Shown in pieces: positions 34,637 to 42,884 of a DNA stretch of 45,990 nt. The stretch's first letter is position 1, and the number at the start of each line of letters is the position of its first letter. The position numbers were made by a program, and so were the translations under genes. The notes beneath the pieces were generated by a model. The model was not told the DNA's origin and did not search any database. It saw nothing but the letters and a program-made list of their open reading frames with translations. This stretch comes from Methanothermobacter sp. K4 (GTDB taxonomy: Archaea > Methanobacteriota > Methanobacteria > Methanobacteriales > Methanothermobacteraceae): NCBI RefSeq assembly GCF_022014235.1, contig NZ_JAKLTD010000001.1:76743-122732 (forward strand), written 5' to 3'.

Positions 34637-35584
34637 ATGCTGACAATTGAAGATATTAAGGGAGGCAAACCATTTGAAATAGTCCCAAAGATAGATGTTC
34701 CAGATCTTGGACGTGGCGTGCTCTCTGTTGACAGGTTCGGAGAATTCGTGAAGGCCGTTAGGGATTCAGCAGTTATCATACCTGAGGCACGTATAGATAA
34801 TGCGCTTAAATCATATGAGAAGGATATAAGCAGACTTTCACTTGTCCTGGATGTGGGACCTGGACGTGACGCAACTGGTCAGAAGTTAGCACCCCCAGAG
34901 TCAACTGCCGAAGTTAAAACGAACACGCTATACATGCGAGAAATGGTAACCAAGGTTATCATCCATGATGACGCCATAGAGGACAACATTGAAGGCAAAG
35001 CATTCGAACAAAAAATTGTTAATCTTCTCGGGGAAGGAATCAGTTATGTCCTGGAGAAATATTACCTCCATGGAGATACATCATCATCAGATCCCCTCCT
35101 GAAGATGAGTGACGGATGGCTGAAACTTGCCGGTGAAAAACTGACAGAATCTGATGTTGACCCTGAAGCCGAGGATTGGCCGATGAATCTCTTTGATACA
35201 ATGATAGAGAGTCTCCCCACCCCCTACAGGAACAATCTTCCCAACATGAAATTCTATGTAACATGGGATATTTACAGAGCATATCGTGATGCGTTGAAGG
35301 GTCGTGAGACAGGATTGGGGGACCAGGCCCTCACCGGAGCTAATCCAGTCCTATATAATGGGCGACCTGTTCAGTATGTCCCCGCATTAGAGGCTTTAAA
35401 TGATGGTAAGTCAAGGGCTCTTTTTGTGGTGCCAACACAGTTAGTCTATGGTTTCTGGAGGAACATTAAAGTGGTGCCTGACTATGATGCTGAAATGAGA
35501 CTCACAAAGTACGTTGCAAGCCTAAGAACTGATAACCATTATGAGGACGAGGAAGGAGCAGTATCAGCGACCATAACAGTTTAG
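34637..35584 (+). CDS. Major capsid protein (HK97 fold)
   Basis: A 315-residue protein directly after the protease/scaffold gene and before the connector genes. The N-terminal arm is helical. TLYMREMVTKVIIHDDAIEDN looks like the E-loop/P-domain region, NMKFYVTWDIYRAYRDALKG matches the long P-domain strand-helix, and the A-domain follows with LFVVPTQLVYGFWRNIKVV. The size fits HK97-fold capsids. GAGGTGA precedes the ATG. Confidence 0.85.
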   Translation: MLTIEDIKGGKPFEIVPKIDVPDLGRGVLSVDRFGEFVKAVRDSAVIIPEARIDNALKSYEKDISRLSLVLDVGPGRDATGQKLAPPESTAEVKTNTLYMREMVTKVIIHDDAIEDNIEGKAFEQKIVNLLGEGISYVLEKYYLHGDTSSSDPLLKMSDGWLKLAGEKLTESDVDPEAEDWPMNLFDTMIESLPTPYRNNLPNMKFYVTWDIYRAYRDALKGRETGLGDQALTGANPVLYNGRPVQYVPALEALNDGKSRALFVVPTQLVYGFWRNIKVVPDYDAEMRLTKYVASLRTDNHYEDEEGAVSATITV

Positions 35585-35597
35585 AATGGGGGATCAT

Positions 35598-35888
35598 ATG
35601 GATACAAATGAACGATTGGACAGTATGATTCAGGAATTCTCTATCAAACATCCAGGTGTAAACATCAACAACTTCGATGAATTCTTTAATCATCCCCCTG
35701 ATCTTCTCAAGGATTTCAGTGATTACGCATATGAACTCCTGAAATTCAATGATTACATTAAAATGTCAGGAAACAAGCAGAGAGATATTAGAAGCCTTTA
35801 TAGATTGACGGCACTCTTACTTTTGGGTTTGATGTACACGAGTCAGAGACTCAGCACCCTTGAAAATCCACCGGAGCCTCCCGAATAA
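35598..35888 (+). CDS. Small helical protein after capsid gene, possible anchor or decoration factor
   Basis: A 96-residue protein; ATG 35598 is preceded by GGGGGA, whereas the earlier in-frame ATG 35586 would sit inside that site. It is mostly helical, with a hydrophobic stretch ALLLLGLMYTSQRL near residue 75-88 and a proline-rich tail. No family recognised. Position between capsid and connector suggests a virion or assembly role. Confidence 0.6.
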   Translation: MDTNERLDSMIQEFSIKHPGVNINNFDEFFNHPPDLLKDFSDYAYELLKFNDYIKMSGNKQRDIRSLYRLTALLLLGLMYTSQRLSTLENPPEPPE

Positions 35889-35903
35889 TGTGAGGTCTCA
35901 GCT

Positions 35904-36227
35904 ATGACAATCACACCTGAAGATATACGTATAGAGTTACGAAGGGATGAGTTAACTGATTCAGAGGAGGCATTCATCACTAAAAAAATCGAAGAGTACA
36001 CTCTACGCGCTGGAAGGATCAACCCCACGGCACCAGATCATGTTAAGGATGAATATGTCCTTGCAGGGGTTCTCCAGGCCTTCCTCACAGATTACATGGA
36101 TGATGTTTCATCATTTACTGATGGAAGATTCAGCATAACAAAAAAATCACTCATTGAAAATCCCATTACTGACAGGTTCAAAAAGGCCCTGCTCAAGTTA
36201 CAGGGCATCAGGATATGGAAACCATGA
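35904..36227 (+). CDS. Head-tail connector (adaptor) protein
   Basis: A 107-residue all-helical protein starting MTITPEDIRIELRR. The length and helix pattern, with the DHVKDEYVLAGVLQAFLTDY segment, fit gp6/gp15-like adaptors that bind under the portal ring. It follows the capsid genes and precedes the stopper and tail completion genes, the normal neck-gene order. Confidence 0.7.
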   Translation: MTITPEDIRIELRRDELTDSEEAFITKKIEEYTLRAGRINPTAPDHVKDEYVLAGVLQAFLTDYMDDVSSFTDGRFSITKKSLIENPITDRFKKALLKLQGIRIWKP

Positions 36228-36246
36228 CGATAATGGGGGGGTGGAT

Positions 36247-36588
36247 GTGTGCATAACTGGATTGAAACGTTTTCAGCAGACCCTCTACAAGTATGGTGCT
36301 GATGCTATCCTCACCCACAGGGAAATGAAGGGTCGTGATGAGAGAGGCCAACCAGTAATGGAGGACACACAACACACTATTAAAGTATTTTTCCATGTGA
36401 ACACAGGGAACGAGAGGTTAATCATTGGCCAGCATGTTGTAGATTATGACGCATACGCATTAACAATCAGAGACCTGAAGGTTGACGAGGGGGATAAACT
36501 GGAAGTATGTGGCACAGAATACAATGTCAGCCTGATAATTCCTAACAGGACGCATCAGGAGTTACACCTTAAACGGGTGAGAACATGA
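36247..36588 (+). CDS. Head closure / stopper protein
   Basis: A protein of about 113 residues. GTG 36247 lies five bases after GGGGGG; another GTG two codons upstream is possible. The beta-rich sequence with LKVDEGDKLEVCGTEYNV resembles the gp16-type stopper of SPP1, where a gDxvxvxGxxYxV hairpin is typical. It lies between adaptor and tail completion genes and overlaps the next ATG. Confidence 0.65.
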   Translation: MCITGLKRFQQTLYKYGADAILTHREMKGRDERGQPVMEDTQHTIKVFFHVNTGNERLIIGQHVVDYDAYALTIRDLKVDEGDKLEVCGTEYNVSLIIPNRTHQELHLKRVRT

Positions 36589-36989
36589 CAATAAGGATTG
36601 ATATAGAGAAGCCAGAGGAACTCATGAGCAAATATGATGAAGTGGAGGATCGTATTGAGCAGACAGTCACGCTACTCATGATTGAACTCGAAGAGATAGC
36701 GATGAACACTTCTCCCATTAAGACGGGGGAACTCAGGATCAGTCACACCTGGAGTGTTGAGGGTTCAACTGGTGAACTCACTAACACAGTCCCATACTTG
36801 CAGTGGGTCCTCTATGGAAGGGGATGGGTGTTCCCCGTGGAGAAAAAGGCCCTATACTGGCCTGAACTTCTGCACCCTGTGGCTTATGCCAGACCAGCCC
36901 CGCCGAATGATTACTTCTCCGCGTCAGTCGCCTATATCGATGCCAAGGGTATCGTGGAGGATTCATTTATCGAGTGGCTGATATCATGA
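36585..36989 (+). CDS. HK97 gp10-like tail completion protein
   Basis: A 134-residue protein. MNTSPIKTGELRISHTW matches the P.xTGxLRxS pattern of HK97 gp10-like neck proteins, and NTVPYLQWVLYGRG the conserved Y...v.yGt/r strand. Starts with ATGA overlap to the previous gene and ends with ATGA overlap to the next, so the neck genes are translationally coupled. Confidence 0.78.
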   Translation: MTIRIDIEKPEELMSKYDEVEDRIEQTVTLLMIELEEIAMNTSPIKTGELRISHTWSVEGSTGELTNTVPYLQWVLYGRGWVFPVEKKALYWPELLHPVAYARPAPPNDYFSASVAYIDAKGIVEDSFIEWLIS

Positions 36990-37393
36990 ACTCATTGGAA
37001 CTTGCATTCAAGGATAAACTGGAATCAATGAGTATCAGTGACACTGTTGTCCTGGACTTTAATGAGAAAATTGAGGGCGAATCAGTCATCATAGTGAGCT
37101 TAAAGCAGTTGAAGAAACTGGAGCCGATCCTTGACGGAAAAATCTACAGGGCCACAATAGAGGGGCATCTCACAGGTGTGTGGAAAGTTGTTGACAATAG
37201 CGTCACAATGGCCGTTAAAAAAAGGAATGATGCATTAGAGGCTATCATGAGAGAATTTCTCTACACAAAGGTCGGCGGTGCGCGTGTACGCCTACTTAGG
37301 TGGGATAAGGATATCAGGCAGGACATAGTGGATGATAGAAGGTATTATGTCCTTTTTGATGTTACGCTTGAGATTGAATTGAATATGAGGTGA
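36986..37393 (+). CDS. Tail terminator-like protein
   Basis: A 135-residue protein starting at ATG 36986 (MNSLELAFKD), which overlaps the previous stop; a GTG four codons upstream is also in frame. Alternating strands around IYRATIEGHLTGVWK and a C-terminal YYVLFDVTLEIEL strand fit the tail terminator (gpU/gp17-like) fold. Assignment rests mainly on position directly before the tail tube gene. Confidence 0.6.
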   Translation: MNSLELAFKDKLESMSISDTVVLDFNEKIEGESVIIVSLKQLKKLEPILDGKIYRATIEGHLTGVWKVVDNSVTMAVKKRNDALEAIMREFLYTKVGGARVRLLRWDKDIRQDIVDDRRYYVLFDVTLEIELNMR

Positions 37394-37398
37394 TGGAT

Positions 37399-38124
37399 AT
37401 GATTGTGGATAAACTAGCAGAAACTATACTGACAGGGGAGAATGTTGGGTTCTTCCTTGGGATACCTGTGCAGGAGGAAACCCCAATAGGTGATATAGAC
37501 GGGACTAATAAGGATTTTTATGTGAAGAATCCACCGATATTCCCCAGGAGCTGTGATGACCTGACAGTGAAACCAGCAGATCTAACTGTGACAGTGGATG
37601 GTTCACCAGCAACAGTATCAAGCATCCTCTTCGATGAGGATGAAGGATACGCTGAGGGTTTCAGTCTCGCATCAGCACCAGACACAGGGGATAGTGTGAA
37701 AGTATCATATGTGGAGGAGATGGAACCCTTCCTTGCCCAGGATGTCACTCCTGATGTGAAGCAGGACACAAAGGAAGTCAGCATATTAAATGAGTCGGCG
37801 AAGATAACAAGCTACGCTGGCACCACAATCACCCTAAAATCTGAGCAGATACTCTCCAAGAATGGTTTGGAGCAGTTCAAGAAACTCATGTACTACAAGG
37901 TGGGTGAGACCACAGGGGCCGAGCAGTATAAACTCCGTGACAAACCCCTCAACCTATACGGGTACACCGTGTACCACGTGGATGGGGAGACACTGGGACG
38001 GTTCTACTTTGAAAACGTAAAACTGAAACCTGACATACCCGGAGGGAAAGCCGGGGATAACCTGTCATTCACCCTCGAGATGACCGTCGCAGACACACCA
38101 ACACTAGTAATACCAAAAGTTTAA
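37399..38124 (+). CDS. Major tail tube protein
   Basis: A beta-rich protein of about 241 residues. ATG 37399 has GAGGTG six bases upstream; ATG 37393 and GTG 37390 in the same frame are alternatives. It includes an inserted Ig-like region around residues 35-105 (DLTVKPADLTVTVDG) and ends in a strand-rich core with TLGRFYFENVKLKPD and LSFTLEMTV, typical of tail tube subunits. It is followed by the frameshifted tail chaperone gene, the usual neighbour. Confidence 0.75.
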   Translation: MIVDKLAETILTGENVGFFLGIPVQEETPIGDIDGTNKDFYVKNPPIFPRSCDDLTVKPADLTVTVDGSPATVSSILFDEDEGYAEGFSLASAPDTGDSVKVSYVEEMEPFLAQDVTPDVKQDTKEVSILNESAKITSYAGTTITLKSEQILSKNGLEQFKKLMYYKVGETTGAEQYKLRDKPLNLYGYTVYHVDGETLGRFYFENVKLKPDIPGGKAGDNLSFTLEMTVADTPTLVIPKV

Positions 38125-38135
38125 GGTGACCCGCT

Positions 38136-38711
38136 TTGACCACCCCCAAACGTTTCTCTTTTCTGAGGAGGAAAAAGGTTAAACTGGACGGTACTGAAGT
38201 CGAGCTCGAAGGATACTGGGTCATTGACAGCGAATATGTGATCCCCCTCATCGAAAAAAGGAATGAGGCATGGGAGATAGCAACAGCCTACCAGGAATTC
38301 ATCGGGAGGCTAGAGAGTGGGGAGGGCGTCTCAGAGGATGATGCGAAGAAAATTAAAGAACTAAAGGATAGGATAGATAAACTCACAGTGGAGGTCAGCA
38401 GGATAAGTTACCCCTTAGCGCAGAGAGGGCTAAAGAGGGCCCTGTACAGGGACACTAAAGAATACAAGGAAGCGGAAGCTCAGGGGACCCTAACAGAGTA
38501 CATTGACAGTCTACCCGACGTAGAATTAGCCCCATACATGGTCACAGAGATCGTGAATATCATGTTAGAGCTGGGGAACCCTGATATCATAGGAGTAGGG
38601 GTATCCACTGATGAACTAGACCCTGGGGGTACTGAAAATACTGAAAAAAAGAGTGGAACCCGGAGGAGGAGTGGATCTCCCTCAAAAGGGGGATCTACCA
38701 GCTCAGCATGA
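38136..38711 (+). CDS. Tail assembly chaperone, gpG-like (zero frame)
   Basis: A 191-residue protein starting TTG 38136. Residues 1-140 are a compact helical domain after an N-terminal KVKLDGTEVELEGYW strand pair. Near residue 170 the gene has the slippery heptamer A-AAA-AAG at 38645-38651 in the correct phase. Beyond it the zero-frame tail is low-complexity Gly/Ser/Arg (TRRRSGSPSKGG), typical of the short gpG product. The location between tail tube and tape measure is where tail chaperones lie in siphoviruses. Confidence 0.75.
   Translation: MTTPKRFSFLRRKKVKLDGTEVELEGYWVIDSEYVIPLIEKRNEAWEIATAYQEFIGRLESGEGVSEDDAKKIKELKDRIDKLTVEVSRISYPLAQRGLKRALYRDTKEYKEAEAQGTLTEYIDSLPDVELAPYMVTEIVNIMLELGNPDIIGVGVSTDELDPGGTENTEKKSGTRRRSGSPSKGGSTSSA
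38645..38695 (+). other. Probable programmed -1 ribosomal frameshift site
   Basis: A-AAA-AAG at 38645-38651 is a canonical slippery heptamer: zero-frame codons are GAA AAA AAG. A -1 slip continues GAG TGG AAC... without stop into the frame of the gene at 38708 and ends at 38881, giving a 248-residue gpGT-like fusion. A hairpin with an 8-bp stem (38674-38681 with 38688-38695) lies 22 bases downstream. Confidence 0.7.
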
Positions 38712-38881
38712 AGACAGGGTGGAGCTTAAGGGAGATACTTGAACTTGAGTACAGTGTATTCATAGAATATCACCTGGCTCATATGGAACCCCCCAGGGTG
38801 AAACCCTCCAAGGAGGAGATTGAGAAAAAACTAGAGGCCCTCAAAAGGATAAATTATTCTTTAAATGATGAGGACGAATAA
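38708..38881 (+). CDS. gpT-like extension of the tail chaperone
   Basis: Read alone, the ATG at 38708 overlaps the previous stop (ATGA) and encodes 57 residues starting MKTGWSLREILELEYSVF. Read through the -1 slip, the same frame gains EWNPEEEWISLKRGIYQLS ahead of it, which looks like real protein. In lambda-like phages the T domain, made only by frameshift, binds the tape measure. The stop overlaps by 21 bases with the 3' end of the leftward membrane protein gene. Confidence 0.7.
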   Translation: MKTGWSLREILELEYSVFIEYHLAHMEPPRVKPSKEEIEKKLEALKRINYSLNDEDE

Positions 38882-39565
38882 GATGATCATAGCGGTTATT
38901 AATTGGACTGATCTAAGAGGTTTAGGGTTATCTTTCCTGTAGATTATACTTAGTGCAGTGAGGATTGGAACTAGGAACATGATAGTCAGGGCCATGATAC
39001 CCTCACTTTCACTTGCAGTGGGGTTGATCAGAAGTAATGCAATGTAACTTCCTAGGAGGATAGCTGTTGCGTGGAGGACATGGAAACCTCCTTCTACTTC
39101 CCTGGGCCCTTCTTTATCAGAATCTCCTTTAATAGTGCCAAGCACTCCTTCAATGGTTAGGACCGCCCCTGCTAGTAATCCTAATATACCGAAGGCACCA
39201 TAGATCAGGCTTTTAGGGTCATGGATGACGATTATGCCTAATATGAGGAATAGGATACCCTCAATGGCAAGTAATTCTTTAGGGTTTTTTTCGCGGAGGA
39301 TTATGGCTGATATGATTATAGCTGGCAAAATAAATAATATCAATTCTATTAGAGTCAGTTCTATATCCCCTAAATTCTGGATACCTCCATTTGTAGCTGC
39401 CACTAACCACATAAATGCAAGGTATATGCTGCATTTTAATACACTTAGATCTTCGTCTTTCTCTAGGTTCCCCCCGCATTCACAATTATAATCCATGGGG
39501 TCTCCATTATCCTGTAATGTGTACTCCCGGCCACACTCCTTACATTTAACCTTCACGTGAGACAC
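38861..39565 (-). CDS. Zinc-ribbon multi-pass membrane protein, antisense cargo gene
   Basis: A 234-residue leftward gene inside the rightward tail operon. The N-terminus has KCKECGREYTL and CECGG, a zinc ribbon. Six or so hydrophobic helices follow between residues about 44 and 234, ending MIILFVLII. The GTG start has GGGGGTG just upstream, and AT-rich DNA before it may hold a promoter. Its place between chaperone and tape measure and its opposite direction mark it as a moron, expressed on its own. The function is unknown; proteins of this layout are common in Methanobacteria genomes. Confidence 0.8.
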   Translation of the reverse strand: MSHVKVKCKECGREYTLQDNGDPMDYNCECGGNLEKDEDLSVLKCSIYLAFMWLVAATNGGIQNLGDIELTLIELILFILPAIIISAIILREKNPKELLAIEGILFLILGIIVIHDPKSLIYGAFGILGLLAGAVLTIEGVLGTIKGDSDKEGPREVEGGFHVLHATAILLGSYIALLLINPTASESEGIMALTIMFLVPILTALSIIYRKDNPKPLRSVQLITAMIILFVLII

Positions 39566-39625
39566 CCCCTTTTAATAATGTCATGTTAATAAGTAATTAA
39601 ATTTTTTCCACATGGAGGGTCATTT

Positions 39626-39901
39626 TTGAGTGATCATAGCCTTGCTGTGCAGGTTCAGATGGATGCTGAGGAAGTGTTGAACGGTTTGAATGAGATTAAC
39701 AATATGTTATCAAATCTTCCAGGCTCAGTGGAAATCGATTTCACCAGTGAGGATGCAATCACTCCCATCCTTGAATCTATCCAGGAGGGTTTGAACAGCC
39801 TGCCCTCAGACGTTGAAATCGCTATCTCAGCATTCGATGACTTCGCCACAGAGACCATCACAAATCTTAAAGACCTTGTAGATTCATTGCCATCAGAGTG
39901 A
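39626..39901 (+). CDS. Tape measure protein, N-terminal fragment
   Basis: A 91-residue frame (TTG start) with repeats of the form LPxxVEIxxxxxDxAxxxI. It stops at TGA 39899-39901, and the same repeat pattern continues in the next frame. Fusing ...SLPSE directly to VNVNFTVEDNA gives a seamless repeat, so this is probably the first part of one tape measure gene interrupted by a one-base deletion, or a piece restarted through the GTGA overlap. Confidence 0.6.
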   Translation: MSDHSLAVQVQMDAEEVLNGLNEINNMLSNLPGSVEIDFTSEDAITPILESIQEGLNSLPSDVEIAISAFDDFATETITNLKDLVDSLPSE

Positions 39902-40773
39902 ATGTGAATTTTACAGTAGAGGATAATGCATCGGATGTGCTTGATTCATTAAAGGAGAAACTCTCTGAGGAATTCAACATAACATTGAACGTTGATGATA
40001 ACGCCACTGACACACTTACAAACCTGAAAAATATCCTTGACGAACTCCCATCCACTGTGGATATCTCCTTGAATGTGGAGGATAATGCTACAGAAATTAT
40101 TGAAAGACTCCATGAACTCCTAGGGAATATCCCTGATGAGGTCACAACCACAGTGAACGCTGAAGTTAATGAAGGGGAGGTGGAAGACCTTAAGGCTAAA
40201 CTTGAGGAGATCGATGGGACCACATATGATACTGCAGTTAATGTGGATACAGAACCAATTGAAACAGCTACTGAGACAACAAACACATTCACCGGAGCTG
40301 TTGATGGTTTAACCTCGAAGGTTGCTGGCTTAACGGCGGGATTCTTATCATATAATAAAACACTCGAACTCCTAGATTATAATAGGATAATTGAGCAGTC
40401 AGCAATCCTCACAAATGCAACTCAAAGTCAGAGAGAAGCCATGGAGGATCTAATCCGTGAAAACTATGTCTACTCACTAGGGATGAAGGGAACAGCGTCA
40501 GTGATGTACACACTTGCAGCCTACACAAATGATGTGAACCTGACTATGGGATACTTTAAAGCAGCCCTTCTTGGGGTTAAAAGGAGTGGGGAGGATGCCA
40601 CTGCAGTGACACTGGCACTTGCAAGGGTCTTTAGGGACTTCAATGTCAGTGTACAAGAATCGACGGATACTGTGAACCTGCTACTTGGGTTGTGGAGAGT
40701 TTCAGGTTACTCCTCATTCACACAGTTCATTGATACCGTTGATCGCCTTGGGTATTTTTTCAGGCAGGTTTGA
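39898..40773 (+). CDS. Tape measure protein, middle fragment
   Basis: A 291-residue frame from GTG 39898, overlapping the first fragment by four bases in GTGA. The first 100 residues continue the about 35-residue acidic repeats (NVDDNATDTLTNLKNIL, NVEDNATEIIERL). Then comes a conserved tape-measure region with NDVNLTMGYFKAALLGVKRS and VTLALARVFRDF. It ends at YFFRQV just after a TTTTTTC run at 40755-40761, where a -1 slip would continue into the next frame as FQAGLSVEDTARII. Confidence 0.65.
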   Translation: MNVNFTVEDNASDVLDSLKEKLSEEFNITLNVDDNATDTLTNLKNILDELPSTVDISLNVEDNATEIIERLHELLGNIPDEVTTTVNAEVNEGEVEDLKAKLEEIDGTTYDTAVNVDTEPIETATETTNTFTGAVDGLTSKVAGLTAGFLSYNKTLELLDYNRIIEQSAILTNATQSQREAMEDLIRENYVYSLGMKGTASVMYTLAAYTNDVNLTMGYFKAALLGVKRSGEDATAVTLALARVFRDFNVSVQESTDTVNLLLGLWRVSGYSSFTQFIDTVDRLGYFFRQV

Positions 40774-42869
40774 GTGTGGAGGACACCGCCAGGATAATTG
40801 CATCAGTAGGTCCTGTTGGCACACGACTTCTGAGACCATTCGCTAAAGAGTTAACTGAGATCTCAAGGGAATGGGAGAGGGGTGGTGAAGGTGTCAAGGA
40901 ATACAGTGATAAACTTGAAAAGTTTGGCGTGGCTGTGAAAGACGCTCATGGTAATATCAGACCATTCCGTGATGTGCTTTTCGATTTTATAGAGGTTCTT
41001 TCTCGGATTCCTGATCAGCAGGAACGTGTTAGGATGGCCACTGAGGTTTTTGGTGAATCGGTGGGGCCAGCGCTGGCACAGGTGGCAAGTAACTGGAAAA
41101 CCACGGGCAAGGTGACTGAAGAGGAATCTGAGAGGATGAACAAAGCGCTTGGTAAATCAGCGGAAAAACATAGGGATATATTAGGATGGATAAGGTACTA
41201 TCTGGATCAGTTCGTGATATGGTTGAACGATTTTTTCGGTGACATGGGCCTAATTGGAGAATCACTGCTTGTTGGGGTATTCACAAAAGCCGCTGAGTAC
41301 CTTGCCGAAGGCTTAAAGAGACTCATCCCACGTGTCACTGGGTCTATAAGGAGGCTATTGTCCGACGGATTCGATGAATTGAAGGGGAGGTTGCCTGAGG
41401 AACTGTCACGCCGCCTCATAGATACATTATCTGAAGGATTTGATAAGGCGGCGGGCAAAGCAAAGGATATCATTAAGGGGTTTATTGACACGATTAAGAG
41501 GATCCTTGGTGATGAGACAGGCCGTTTAGGGGGTACTCAGATTGATGACGCTGCAAGGACCCTCCTGGAGAGATTCACGGGGGGTGTTGATGACGCTGCA
41601 AGGGTTAGCATCCCTGAACTGGGGTCCCGTATTGGATCATTGCTTGTACGTGGCATCGGTGAAGGGGTTGGTGCCGCTCTCCTCAGCATAGACATACTAG
41701 CAAACCTAAGGGAATACTTAAACAGAGCATTCACAGATCCAACATCCTTATTCGGACCAACCCCCCTCTCATTACTTCCTGATCCGATTAAAAAAATGTT
41801 TTCCCCTGAGAAAATCTTTGAGGGGATTTATGGCTCTGAAAAGTGGAGTAAACAGAAGGAAGCGTTGATACAGAATATCAAGACCTACATTGAGGATCCT
41901 ATCCGTGAGGAACTTTCAAGATTATTTAGGGATCCTGGAAAGTACCTCATTGAAGGCTTTGGGCAAGCATGGAATGACTTCAAAGTGTGGGTCACGACCC
42001 ACATACCATCATTTAAATGGCCACAACTACCTAAATTCCCTCTTCCTAACCCTGTAACGGCTCTGCAGGAGATGTGGAACAAATTCACAGGATGGGTTAA
42101 GGAACATATTCCCACCTTTAAATGGCCAAGACTCCCCAATATTTCCATGCCTAACCTTGTGGCGCTGATTCAACAAGCATGGAATAAGTTTCTTGCGTGG
42201 GTCAAGGAACATGTCCCCAAGTTTAAGTGGCCTAAATTACCTAGCCCATCCATGCCTAACCTCGTATCGTTGATCAGCAAGGTCTGGTCCTCCTTCACAT
42301 CATGGATAAAATCAAGATTCAGTGGTTTCAAGTGGCCCAAGTTACCATTACCCGATTTCTCAGGCATCGCAGCCCAATTCAAGAGTTGGGGGTCACGTTT
42401 CATATCTAACCTTGCAGCAGGAATCCGTTCAGCGATTCCTAACCTAAACAGCGTTCTTAGCATCATAAGAAGGTTGTTACCATCATCACCACCAAAAGAG
42501 GGCCCCCTATCCTCATTAACATATGATGTGATGAGGGAGTATGGGTATCTGCTTGGGAAACACTTTAATGAGGGTCTGGCAGCGACAATCCCCAATACAA
42601 TCTCAAGTATAGGATCTCCCCAATTTCTGCCTTCTCAGTTAAGTTCAGAGAGTAGGGCGAGAGGAGGTCTTTATTCTCAGGATGTGAATCTCCAGATTCA
42701 AACCCAAGTATACGTGGATAAAGTGGAATCTGATATTGACCTCGAAGAAATGGCAGAGAAAATCTCCACGAAAATTAATAATAAGATATTTCAGGAGATG
42801 AGGCGAAACGGGAAGAATCCTTACCTCATCGCAGAAGGGGTTCAGAGGAGAACAATATTCTCCGATTAA
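40770..42869 (+). CDS. Tape measure protein, main C-terminal fragment
   Basis: A 699-residue frame. The N-terminal GLSVEDTARIIASVGPVG and VRMATEVFGESVGPALAQV are typical of siphovirus tape measures. A membrane-like WIRYYLDQFVIWLNDFF region is followed by amphipathic helices. Residues about 400-530 form four 35-residue repeats (WNKFxxWVKEHxPxFKWPxLP) exactly 105 bp apart. The C-terminus has IRRLLPSSPPKEGPLSSLTYDVM, common near tape measure ends. If read alone it starts at TTG 40770. The three fragments together total about 1080 residues and set tail length. Confidence 0.75.
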   Translation: MSVEDTARIIASVGPVGTRLLRPFAKELTEISREWERGGEGVKEYSDKLEKFGVAVKDAHGNIRPFRDVLFDFIEVLSRIPDQQERVRMATEVFGESVGPALAQVASNWKTTGKVTEEESERMNKALGKSAEKHRDILGWIRYYLDQFVIWLNDFFGDMGLIGESLLVGVFTKAAEYLAEGLKRLIPRVTGSIRRLLSDGFDELKGRLPEELSRRLIDTLSEGFDKAAGKAKDIIKGFIDTIKRILGDETGRLGGTQIDDAARTLLERFTGGVDDAARVSIPELGSRIGSLLVRGIGEGVGAALLSIDILANLREYLNRAFTDPTSLFGPTPLSLLPDPIKKMFSPEKIFEGIYGSEKWSKQKEALIQNIKTYIEDPIREELSRLFRDPGKYLIEGFGQAWNDFKVWVTTHIPSFKWPQLPKFPLPNPVTALQEMWNKFTGWVKEHIPTFKWPRLPNISMPNLVALIQQAWNKFLAWVKEHVPKFKWPKLPSPSMPNLVSLISKVWSSFTSWIKSRFSGFKWPKLPLPDFSGIAAQFKSWGSRFISNLAAGIRSAIPNLNSVLSIIRRLLPSSPPKEGPLSSLTYDVMREYGYLLGKHFNEGLAATIPNTISSIGSPQFLPSQLSSESRARGGLYSQDVNLQIQTQVYVDKVESDIDLEEMAEKISTKINNKIFQEMRRNGKNPYLIAEGVQRRTIFSD
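41970..42350 (+). repeat. Four 105-bp coding repeats in the tape measure gene
   Basis: The repeated Trp codon of the W-(N/S)-x-F motif falls at 41970, 42075, 42180 and 42285, an exact 105-bp period. Each unit encodes 35 residues with WV or WI, H(I/V)P and FKWPxLP. DNA identity between units is only moderate, so these are old duplications kept by selection. Confidence 0.8.
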
Positions 42870-42884
42870 GAACTGGTGATTTAA

